DNA of 38,737 bases from Planctomycetota bacterium (GTDB lineage Bacteria; Planctomycetota; PLA2; JAEUHO01). This document shows positions 25,401-32,110 of the stretch, piece by piece. The stretch spans positions 1-38,737 of the forward strand of contig JASJAY010000061.1 in the NCBI GenBank assembly GCA_030066775.1. The letters are read 5' to 3'. The stretch's first letter is position 1. The number at the start of each line of letters is the position of its first letter. Under the pieces are notes generated by a model. It did no database searches. It was not told the DNA's origin and saw nothing but the letters and a program-made list of their open reading frames with translations. Position numbers and translations under genes: made by a program.

Positions 25401-26049
25401 CGCGCTCGTCACGCAGCCCGGCGACCTGATGGTCCTCAAGCTCGGGCAGATCGAGCGCAAGGTCGAGCTGGGCATCGTCCCGACGGCCGGCGTGCTCGCC
25501 GCCCATGGGGCCTTCTGGGTCGGCACCGGCAACGGCGCCGTCGTGCGGGTCGACGCGAACACGCTGACCGCACGCCGCATCCCGCTGCGCAAGGCGCGCG
25601 GCGCGGTCGTCGGCCTGGCCTCCGACCAGCGCGGCATCCTCGTCGCGTGCGGCGACGGCCGCCTCTACGCCCTCGGCCAGAGCGGCTCGCCGCGTTGGCA
25701 GAAGGAGGGCCTCGGTGACCTCGTCGGCACGCCGGCGGAAGCCGCCGACGTCGCGGCGGTCGCCGATCGTCGCGGTCGGGTGCACTTCTTCAGCGCGGCC
25801 GACGGCAAGCCCGTCGCCGTGGGCGAGCTCGACGGCGAGCCGCGCGGCGGCCTCTCGGCCGAGAACGGCGTGTTCGTCGCCGGTCTGCGCTCGGGTCGCC
25901 TGTGGGTCTACGCCGCGAAGCAGCGGGCCGTCATCGTCGACGCCGACCTCGCGGGCGACGCCCGCTTCCGCCCCACCATCCTCGGGGACGGCCGCATGGC
26001 GGTCGCCGCGGCAGGCGGGCTCATGCACCTCTGCGTGCTTCCGAAGTAG
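22435..26049 (+). CDS. Large single-pass membrane protein: DUF4388, TPR, PEGA and PQQ-like propeller
   Basis: The 1204 residues contain several regions. About 1-115: a DUF4388 (PATAN-like) opening, with GSLGHLGLADLLQTGLAGRTGG then TGYLxL-like strands and DLLTWDTGTFRYEEG. About 195-235: helical, winged-helix-like. About 245-450: TPR units (RPEEAIKAFQGALERAP). About 460-478: one membrane helix after a basic stretch (GRKIRRAAMVLALLGIVG), implying N-inside, C-outside. About 485-810: long charged helices, probably coiled coil. About 816-885: a PEGA domain (LTVASVPSGADILVNGKKVG). About 890-1204: repeated short beta units (VGDDVLVVDRSGRVALHG, ACGDGRLYALGQSG) of a PQQ-like beta-propeller. It would link a cytoplasmic sensor-type domain to an outer propeller. 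Function unknown. ATG at 22435; it stands alone after mtnA and converges on 26075-27889. Confidence 0.85.
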   Translation: MPLQGSLGHLGLADLLQTGLAGRTGGYLTLRRGAEHAVLYVGDDGLYLLSPDPLDASEVVAAFAQRGLVPGGVAERMAQCDPRETVRLLDELVASGTMPENELLDLLAGTAEDSILDLLTWDTGTFRYEEGPLDPRHVGLVGRIGVDPGGVLLRAAQRIDERGAIARMFGMHASLFVAQQVGELPREHEEDYTTPAVHGVLDGTRTLSEAALVLGIGRFATLKAVHRLVEGGAARVANAGELAALATQRLGTGHFNAARELALHWSSVEPVNPDPMALLVDVAVGRGRFEEEMAARCGLGNLLLHTSRPEEAIKAFQGALERAPHHEDALVGLRMSAEAVGDERAFARATMTLAQAALEHEDEDRAARLGDDLVRADPRNVEAHVLRARAMVKVGHREGFLESADAVAHLLGSRARRKQDRDAANYFRDVLPQIAPERSDLLRRYRTLTEGSGRKIRRAAMVLALLGIVGTAGVLFWPASPSSLLSQAQTAFDNGELGKAQQLVVELIDRFPDSPEAETAFQLQSRMFPAVPTHQGPRTTGPTKPEIKDIYAEFGEALAGLPGGVAQSALRKMVEELEKPTSVADRRKVFQEHGEVLAEVTRRMSHDARTREDVLAQAKSAAHRLDGDPDGLRAYLKEMEVARDEAYVERLEATVGLLNRLGRLTKFDLFRTALNALRESTKRYRRALSTYAGSFSACKQALARMEVKALFDRCTKEAPALLVGGRLDEADELYIELETLVKNIEKTPDLEPVRERIERLRIHRFLKDRRGMIAGIRRDLEAAEAAEAEGDLEAAVQIYTGLVQRHWQIRFENVFTLPLTVASVPSGADILVNGKKVGQTPTLIRYPWGSQTTVVVRAEGYDAVTTVIQGVDEEPPTTLDARLPLATLWSTKIGAAVTAEPIAVGDDVLVVDRSGRVALHGTRRGEVIWARHYKNVEGVRARPVHADGDVVLAYVDGRILFLSQRDGSIRSEAKTDRVLGNLAKVGSRVALVTQPGDLMVLKLGQIERKVELGIVPTAGVLAAHGAFWVGTGNGAVVRVDANTLTARRIPLRKARGAVVGLASDQRGILVACGDGRLYALGQSGSPRWQKEGLGDLVGTPAEAADVAAVADRRGRVHFFSAADGKPVAVGELDGEPRGGLSAENGVFVAGLRSGRLWVYAAKQRAVIVDADLAGDARFRPTILGDGRMAVAAAGGLMHLCVLPK

Positions 26050-26074
26050 CGCACGCGGGCGAGATCCCGGACCG

Positions 26075-27889
26075 CTACGGCGCGCCGACCGACACCAGGA
26101 CGAGGTGCGCCTCGCCGCCGCGCACGATGACCGCGAGTACGTGCTCCGTGCCGGCCGCGCCGGTGAGCGCGACCTCCGCCTCGAGCGGCGACGCGCCCGC
26201 GCCGATGGCGGGCAACGAGACCTTGCGCGTGCTGGTCGGCTCCTCGAACCAGCGCTCGTGCTGCAGGTTCATGCCGACGGGCGGGCGGAAGCTGAGGTCG
26301 ATCGTGCCCGCCGCGGCGTCGGCCCAGGCGAGCGCGCCGTCGAGGGACACGACCGTCTGGCCCGCGCGGCGATCGAGCCGCAGCATGCCGGACAGCCCGC
26401 GGAAGTGCGCCGTGGTCTGCGGGTCGAGACCCGCCGACTGCTGCGCGACCTCCACGTCGAAGTCGTAGAGGCCGGGCTCCGAGTACCCGACCCGGAAGCC
26501 CGCATCGACGCCGAGGAGCACCGGCAGCGAGACCCGCGCGCCCGTGTCCGAGCCGGTGGGCCGAAGCCCCGCCAGGTACTCGGCCGCAATCGGCGCACCC
26601 GTCCGGATATCGCCGCCGCGGCTGCCCTTGCGATACGCCGCTTCGCTCAGCGTGAGCACCCGCACCGTGGCGCGCGCCGACTGGAGCCGCTTCTCAGCGG
26701 CCCCGAGGGTCTCGCGCGCGAACGCGAGGACGGCCGGCAAGCCTTCGGCGAGGACGCAGCCGGACGCGCTCACGTACTGCAGCTGCAGGTCGTCGTCTTC
26801 GAAGCCGCGCGCCAACGCCGTGCTCAGCATGCGCTCGATCCACGCCTCGGGATCCCGGTCGCGCGTCCCGAAGTCGAGCGTCCCTGCACTCGCGTCCATG
26901 CGCAGCACGGCCACCGGCCGGGGCCGGCTCGTCTGCGTGGACGGATGCGCGGCGGGCGGCGCGCCGACGCCCAGCACCAGCTGCGTCTCGCGTCCATCCT
27001 GGTCGAAGCGCAGGACGTGTGTCGATGCCTTGCCGTTCGGCAGCACGAGCACGGTGTGCGCGCGCAGCAGGCGCGAGACGGGGAAGCTCAGCTTGCCGGC
27101 CGCGTTGCCCTCGGGCACGTTGCGCACGGGGTCGATGTCGATCGTGCGCACGTCGCTGTGCTCGATCTCGCCGGACCACACCTCGAGCAAGGACAGCGTC
27201 TCGCCCGGGTGGTAGCGCACGTACAGCTCCTGCCCTTCGGGCAGATGGACCATGTACGGATCCATGGCCGTCGACTCTTGCGCGATCTCGATGTTGAAGT
27301 CGATGCAGAACGGCTGGTCGGTGCGCTGCAGGTAGACCCGCGTCCAGCGCCGCGGGAAGAGTCGCGCGCGCCCGCTCGCGAGCGCACGGGCCTCGGGCCG
27401 CGTGACCTCGTATGCGGCGTCCACCGCGATCGACGGCGCCATGCCGGCGAGCACCCAGTCGTAGGTCCGGCGCACCTCGCGCAGGAGCGCGGGCCGCCCC
27501 ATCACGATCAGCCGATCGTCGAGCGCGTCGAGGGCGTGGTGCTCGTAGGTCTCGAAGATGTCGGCGTGGATGGTGGCCAGCACCTCGCGCACGACGTCGG
27601 ACGGCACGGCCAAGAGCCCGCCGGACTCCTCGAACCCGATCCAGCTGCCCTCCGTTCCGCCGACGTAGTCCCACACCGCCTGCGCGTTGCTCGGCTCCTC
27701 GACCTGCTCCTGGAAGTCGGCGGGTGCATTGAGCTCGGGCCCGCGCACCGTCCGCGGCGCGCGCAGCGCCGACAGGGGCCACTCCTCGGTCGCGTGCTTC
27801 GCGCCGTCCCGGTCGTCCTCGTCCGCCAGGACGGCGGGCAAGGGGGCCAGCATCAGCAGCACGATCGGGATCCAAAGACGTCGCAACAT
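26075..27889 (-). CDS. Secreted protein with two divergent copies of one module (secretin-like appearance)
   Basis: The 604 residues begin with a signal peptide (LWIPIVLLMLAPLPAVLA, 5-22). The rest is two diverged copies of one unit, about 97-310 and 350-604. Matching blocks: DRLIVMGRPALLREVRRTYDWV (about 125-146) with a block at about 375-396; FNIEIAQESTAMDP (198-211) with FDVEVAQQSAGLDP (477-490); and the ends ETQLVLGVGAP (301-311) with EAHLVLVSVGAP (593-604). The order of an LIVxGxP helix block, a VDAAYEV strand and then a GQTVVSLDG-like hairpin recalls secretin N-domain plus core strands, but this is only a resemblance. ATG at 27889 has GGAGAG four bases upstream; an ATG four codons earlier is possible. 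It lies 74 bases downstream of the membrane HEAT gene. Confidence 0.75.
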   Translation of the reverse strand: MLRRLWIPIVLLMLAPLPAVLADEDDRDGAKHATEEWPLSALRAPRTVRGPELNAPADFQEQVEEPSNAQAVWDYVGGTEGSWIGFEESGGLLAVPSDVVREVLATIHADIFETYEHHALDALDDRLIVMGRPALLREVRRTYDWVLAGMAPSIAVDAAYEVTRPEARALASGRARLFPRRWTRVYLQRTDQPFCIDFNIEIAQESTAMDPYMVHLPEGQELYVRYHPGETLSLLEVWSGEIEHSDVRTIDIDPVRNVPEGNAAGKLSFPVSRLLRAHTVLVLPNGKASTHVLRFDQDGRETQLVLGVGAPPAAHPSTQTSRPRPVAVLRMDASAGTLDFGTRDRDPEAWIERMLSTALARGFEDDDLQLQYVSASGCVLAEGLPAVLAFARETLGAAEKRLQSARATVRVLTLSEAAYRKGSRGGDIRTGAPIAAEYLAGLRPTGSDTGARVSLPVLLGVDAGFRVGYSEPGLYDFDVEVAQQSAGLDPQTTAHFRGLSGMLRLDRRAGQTVVSLDGALAWADAAAGTIDLSFRPPVGMNLQHERWFEEPTSTRKVSLPAIGAGASPLEAEVALTGAAGTEHVLAVIVRGGEAHLVLVSVGAP

Positions 27890-27963
27890 GGCGCTCTCCA
27901 TCGTCCGAGGGCATAGACGTACCAGGGGCCGGGTCAGGCCAAGACGACTGAAGACCGAACCGC

Positions 27964-29529
27964 CTAGATGGCGCTGGGGCTGCTGGCCGCGCTGCGGCTG
28001 GGCGCACCGACGAGGCGACCGAGCCACACACGCGCGCGACGGCGCAGCTCGGGCTCGCGCTCGGCCTCCTTGAGCCACCGGATACCCGCCTCGCCGCAGC
28101 CGGCGAGCGCACGCAGCACCGGCCGTTCGAGACCGTCCCGGGCCAGCGCGAGCAGCGCGCTACCGGCCGCCTCGTCACCGGCCTCCAGACGCGACGCAAG
28201 CGCAGCAACGACCTCGTAGCGACGCGCAGGGTGGCCGGCCAGCTCCACGAGTGCCTGGGCGGCACCCGGACCCACGGCGGCACCGATCGCTTCGACCACC
28301 GCCGAGGCCACCGAGGGCACCCGGGCGAGACCGCGCAGCCGATCGAGACCGCCCGCGCCGGCACCGCCGAGAGCGGCCAGGGCCCCCGGGGCCTCGCGCG
28401 GACGACGCATGACCAGGTGGACCACGCCGTCCAGGGTCGCCTCGGGACTCTGCGCGAGCGCGGCGAGCGCCTGCGCCGCCGCAGCGCCGTCCCGGGCCCG
28501 ACCGAGCTCGACCCATGCCGGCGCCGTACGCATCTCGGCGAGCAAGCCGACCGCGAGGCCGGCGCGCTCGGCATCGCCACTCGCGACCCGCTGGGCGAGC
28601 ATGCCGACGACGCCGTCGAGACGGGCGCGCGCGGCCAGCACGAGCGCGCGCTCGTCGCCGCGGGCCGCAAGGTGCAACGCGCGGCGCTTGAGCGTGCGCG
28701 GCCCTTCGCGAACGACCGCCGCGAGGGCCGGGTCCCCCACGCGCCCTTCCGGGAGCGCATCCAGCACGGCCCGGAGCTCCGCGGCACCGCCGAGGCGAAC
28801 TGCTGCGCCGGCGGCGGCGACGCGACCGGCGGTCACGCCCTGCATCAGCGCGTCGATTGCGGCCTGCCGGCGTCCCCGCCGGGCCACGCGCTCGAGCGCC
28901 GCGATCACGATCGGCTCGGCCTCCGGCTCGGATGCGAGCAGTCGACCGAGGTGGGCGGCCCCGGCCTTGCCGAGATCCGAACCCAGCAGCGCAACGGCCT
29001 CGCTGCGCAGCTCGGGTCGATGGGCAAGGGCCGCAATGCGCTCGACCTCCCGCGGTCCGCGCAGGGCGCCGAACGACCGCAGGACGGCAAGCGCCCGGCT
29101 TGCGTCCTCGCCGCCGCCGGCCGCGAGCGCGAGCAGCGCGGCACGTCCTTCGGCGCCGCGGTCGCGCAGCCGCGCACGCGCCAACGCGTCGCCCGCCACG
29201 GCCTCGCGAGCGAGGGCGCGCAGTGGGTCCTCGGGCGCGGCGTGCCGGGGCGCGCCCGCGATGGATGCCTCGGGGGTCGGCGGCGTCGGCGCCGAAGGCG
29301 GACTGGAGGCGTCGGGCCACGCCAGGACGGCGACGAGCACCGCGGCCGCGATCGATGCGATCCGTACGACGCTACGGTGGCGCGGCGCAGCGGGCTGGGC
29401 CGCCGTACCCGCATCGCGGACCGCCAGGCGCGCCAGGATGCGCACGGCTGCGCGATCCGACTCCGACCGCGGCGGGTCGGGCGGCCGCGCCGCGCGAAGA
29501 TCCTGGTCGAGGCGATCCGGGAGGCTCAT
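27964..29529 (-). CDS. Membrane-anchored HEAT-repeat protein, coupled to the ECF sigma gene
   Basis: The 521 residues have a short N-terminal segment of about 52 residues (DRLDQDLRAARPPDPP, then a helix SDRAAVRILARLAV), one hydrophobic helix (VVRIASIAAAVLVAVLAW, about 54-71), a Pro-rich linker, then a long run of Ala/Leu/Arg-rich HEAT-like repeats (LERVARRGRRQAAIDALMQG, ALHLAARGDERALVLAARA) to the end. The basic residues before the helix suggest a cytoplasmic N-terminus and exported repeats. The ATG at 29529 overlaps the stop of the sigma gene as ATGA. This is the position usually held by an anti-sigma factor, so the N-terminal segment may bind the sigma factor; it has no zinc-binding HxxxCxxC motif. 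Function inferred from position only. Confidence 0.78.
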   Translation of the reverse strand: MSLPDRLDQDLRAARPPDPPRSESDRAAVRILARLAVRDAGTAAQPAAPRHRSVVRIASIAAAVLVAVLAWPDASSPPSAPTPPTPEASIAGAPRHAAPEDPLRALAREAVAGDALARARLRDRGAEGRAALLALAAGGGEDASRALAVLRSFGALRGPREVERIAALAHRPELRSEAVALLGSDLGKAGAAHLGRLLASEPEAEPIVIAALERVARRGRRQAAIDALMQGVTAGRVAAAGAAVRLGGAAELRAVLDALPEGRVGDPALAAVVREGPRTLKRRALHLAARGDERALVLAARARLDGVVGMLAQRVASGDAERAGLAVGLLAEMRTAPAWVELGRARDGAAAAQALAALAQSPEATLDGVVHLVMRRPREAPGALAALGGAGAGGLDRLRGLARVPSVASAVVEAIGAAVGPGAAQALVELAGHPARRYEVVAALASRLEAGDEAAGSALLALARDGLERPVLRALAGCGEAGIRWLKEAEREPELRRRARVWLGRLVGAPSRSAASSPSAI

Positions 29530-30167
29530 GCGGATCCCTCCCGCGCTGCCCAGCGCGCGCGGACCGTGCTGCGCGCGTGGTGCAGGTGCGACTTGACCGT
29601 GGCGTACTTCAGCGAGAGCAGGTCGGCGACGTCGCGGAGGGCGAGGCCCTCCCACGCGACGAGGAGCAACACCAGGCGCTGCGTCGGCGGCAGGCCCATG
29701 GCGACCTCACGCACGAGCGCGATGCGCTCCTGGTCGGCGAGGCGCTCGCCGGGATCCACCGGTGCCGGCTCGCCAACGGCGGCACGGCCCAGGCCGGCGA
29801 GCCGTTCGCCGAGCCGACCCTTGAGGCGTCGGTCGCGCGCCTGCTCCCGGTAGCGATCGGCCACGACGCGACAGACGATGCGATGCGCCCAGGTCGAGAA
29901 CCGCGCCCCACCGCGGAACCGATCGATGTGCCGGTAGGCGCGGAAGAGCGCATCGGCGACCGCCTCCTCTGCGGCGAAGCCGGGCCCCAGCATGCGCGTG
30001 GCCGTGCCGAGCAGCCGCGGCATCGCGCGCGTCGCGAGGGTCTCGAACGCATCGCGATCGCCGGCACGCGCGCGGTCGATGAGCTCGCTCTCGGACGCAG
30101 GCGTCGGGGCGGGCGCAGCCTGGCTGCGCAAGGTGGCAAGAGGGCGGTTGTCGACGCGCTCGGCCAT
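29526..30167 (-). CDS. ECF-type RNA polymerase sigma factor
   Basis: The 213 residues show sigma region 2 (about 30-105: LIDRARAGDRDAFETLATR, then AEEAVADALFRAYRHIDRF and FSTWAHRIVCRVVADRYRE) and region 4 (about 150-205: LPPTQRLVLLLVAWEGLALRDVADLL, then YATVKSHLHHARSTVRARW). A charged linker of about 40 residues separates them. Region 3 is absent, as is usual for ECF factors. The ATG at 30167 has GGAG four bases upstream; a GTG 20 codons earlier is possible. It is the first gene of a three-gene minus-strand run, and it probably directs transcription of a small regulon that often includes its own operon. Its promoter should lie in the divergent gap shared with boxC. Confidence 0.92.
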   Translation of the reverse strand: MAERVDNRPLATLRSQAAPAPTPASESELIDRARAGDRDAFETLATRAMPRLLGTATRMLGPGFAAEEAVADALFRAYRHIDRFRGGARFSTWAHRIVCRVVADRYREQARDRRLKGRLGERLAGLGRAAVGEPAPVDPGERLADQERIALVREVAMGLPPTQRLVLLLVAWEGLALRDVADLLSLKYATVKSHLHHARSTVRARWAAREGSA

Positions 30168-30454
30168 GGGGCTCCGCGGGGTGCGCTGCCGGTTCGGCAG
30201 GGAGTCGTGGCGGTGCCGGGCCACCACATGCGTTCAGACGAACGCGCCTCCCCGAGGGTCCAAACGTCGGCTGCGAACCGCTGCCACGCCCCACCCTACA
30301 GGTGTTTGCGTTTTGACGATGGAGGGCTTCGCGACGCATAGGGAAAAGCGATTCCTGGACCTACTTCCCCCGGAGGGGCCGATCCAAGGTCGCGATGCAA
30401 GGGGTGGCGCGATACCTTCCCTCCGCCGTGAGTACACAGACGCAAGAGCCGCCC
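30168..30454. promoter_or_regulatory. 287-base divergent control region between the sigma gene and boxC
   Basis: This is the largest gap in the window. It must hold the promoters of both the sigma operon and boxCB. For boxC I see TTGACG at 30313-30318 and, 18 bases on, CATAGG (30337-30342), a good -35 with a poor -10. Stretches of lower GC (30297-30320 and 30336-30350) mark the likely promoter zone. No clear operator palindrome or BoxR-type site is recognised. An in-frame ATG at 30395 and a GTG at 30428 are alternative boxC starts. Confidence 0.4.
30313..30342 (+). promoter_or_regulatory. boxC: Possible sigma-70 type promoter for boxC
   Basis: TTGACG (five of six to consensus) followed after 18 bases by CATAGG (three of six). 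It is about 113 bases before the chosen boxC ATG. The weak -10 leaves this uncertain. Confidence 0.3.
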
Positions 30455-32110
30455 ATGACCGCCACGCTCGCCCCCGTTCGTTTCGAGATCTCCCCCGAGC
30501 AATACCGGCATTGGCAGCTCGAATTCGACGGCCCGATCGCCCGGCTGCGGATGAACATCCAGGAGGACGAGGGCCTGCGCGACGGCTACGTCCTCAAGCT
30601 CAACTCCTACGACCTGGGCGTCGACATCGAGCTGGCCGACGCGACCCGCCGGCTGCGCTTCGAGCACCCCGAGGTGCGCGTGCTGGTCATCGACAGCGCC
30701 ATCGACCGGGTGTTCTGCAGCGGCGCCAACATCCACATGCTGGGCGCCTCCACCCACGCCTTCAAGGTGAACTTCTGCAAGTTCACCAACGAGACGCGCC
30801 TCTACCTCGAGGACATGAGCGCGGAGTGCGGCATCCACACGCTGGCCGCCCTCAACGGCACGTGCGCCGGGGGCGGCTACGAGCTCGCAATGGCCTGCGA
30901 CGAGATCGCCCTGGTGGACGACGGCAACAGCGCCGTCAGCCTGCCCGAGGTCCCGCTCCTGGGCGTGCTGCCCGGAACCGGCGGCCTCACGCGCCTCGTC
31001 GACAAGCGCAAGGTCCGCCGCGACCTGGCCGACGTCTTCTCGACCGTCGCGGAGGGCATCAAGGGCCGCCGCGCGGAGAAGTGGGGCCTGGTCGACAAGT
31101 CCGTGCCCTCGAGCCGCTTCAAGCAGTGGGTCGACGACCGCGCCGCCTCCTTCGGAGACGCCGACGCGCCCCGCGGCCGTAGCGCCGACGATGCCGGCGT
31201 CGTGCTCGAGCCGCTCGGCGGCGAGTACACGGAAAGTGGCGTCACGCACCGCTACGTGTCGGCCACGATCGACGGACGCACGGCGACGATCACCGTGCGC
31301 GGTCCCGACGGCACCCCGCCGGCGGACGCCGCCGCCGCGCGTGCGCAGGGCGGCGACTTCTGGCCGCTGCGCCTCGCTCGCGAGCTCGACGACGTGCTCC
31401 TCGACCTGCGCTTCAACCGCCTCGACATCGGCACGCTGATCCTCGAGTCGAAGGGCGATGCCGACCAGGTGCTCGCCTACGACGCGTTCCTCGCCGAGCA
31501 CGCCGAGTCGGACTGGTTCGTGTTCGAGGCGCTGGCCTACTGGAAGCGCGTGCTCAAGCGCGTCGACCTCACGGCCCGCAGCGTCTTCGCGCTGATCGAG
31601 CCCGGGCACTGCTTCGTCGGCTCGCTGTTCGAGCTCACGCTCGCCGCCGACCGCAGCTACATGCTCGACGACCCCGAGCAGCCCACGGAGGTGCGCCTCT
31701 CGGCGTTGAACCGTGGCGCGCTGCCGATGCCCAACGGATTGACGCGCCTCGAGACGCGCTTCCTCGGTGACGCCGAGGCGCTCGAGGCCGTGCTGGCACA
31801 CGAGGGTGCATGGGACGCGGTGGCCGCGCAGGATGCGGGCCTGGTGACGCTCTCGCCCGACGATATCGACTGGGAGGACGAGGTCCGCATCGCGATCGAG
31901 GAGCGCGCAAGCCTCTCGCCGGATGCGCTGACGGGGATGGAGGCCAACCTACGTTTCGCCGGTCCGGAGACCTTGGAGACCAAGATCTTCGGCCGACTTT
32001 CCGCATGGCAGAACTGGATCTTCCAGCGGCCGAACGCCGTGGGCGAACAAGGTGCGCTCACGCTGTACGGCCGGCCGGAACGTCCCGTGTTCGACTGGAG
32101 AAGGACGTAA
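30455..32110 (+). CDS. boxC: 2,3-epoxybenzoyl-CoA dihydrolase (BoxC)
   Basis: BoxC opens the ring of 2,3-epoxybenzoyl-CoA by hydrolysis in aerobic benzoyl-CoA breakdown, releasing formate. The ATG at 30455 gives 551 residues, close to the family's usual length. The first half is a crotonase domain with strong family wording: YVLKLNSYDLGVDIELADA, RFEHPEVRVLVI, DRVFCSGANIHMLG, VNFCKFTNETR, AALNGTCAGGGYELAMACDE and SLPEVPLLGVLPGTGGLTRL. The second half is a diverged crotonase-like region (SVFALIEPGHCFVGSLFELT) ending in FGRLSAWQNWIFQRPNAVG, also typical of BoxC. The stop TAA directly abuts the boxB ATG. An upstream in-frame ATG at 30395 has an AAGG site and cannot be excluded. Confidence 0.95.
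   Translation: MTATLAPVRFEISPEQYRHWQLEFDGPIARLRMNIQEDEGLRDGYVLKLNSYDLGVDIELADATRRLRFEHPEVRVLVIDSAIDRVFCSGANIHMLGASTHAFKVNFCKFTNETRLYLEDMSAECGIHTLAALNGTCAGGGYELAMACDEIALVDDGNSAVSLPEVPLLGVLPGTGGLTRLVDKRKVRRDLADVFSTVAEGIKGRRAEKWGLVDKSVPSSRFKQWVDDRAASFGDADAPRGRSADDAGVVLEPLGGEYTESGVTHRYVSATIDGRTATITVRGPDGTPPADAAAARAQGGDFWPLRLARELDDVLLDLRFNRLDIGTLILESKGDADQVLAYDAFLAEHAESDWFVFEALAYWKRVLKRVDLTARSVFALIEPGHCFVGSLFELTLAADRSYMLDDPEQPTEVRLSALNRGALPMPNGLTRLETRFLGDAEALEAVLAHEGAWDAVAAQDAGLVTLSPDDIDWEDEVRIAIEERASLSPDALTGMEANLRFAGPETLETKIFGRLSAWQNWIFQRPNAVGEQGALTLYGRPERPVFDWRRT

Noticed and set aside
22453..26028. Very long antisense open frame on the minus strand across the 1204-residue gene
   Set aside because: It follows the codon pattern of the plus-strand gene in reverse, has no recognisable domain and is rich in His/Arg/Asp as expected of a high-GC shadow frame.
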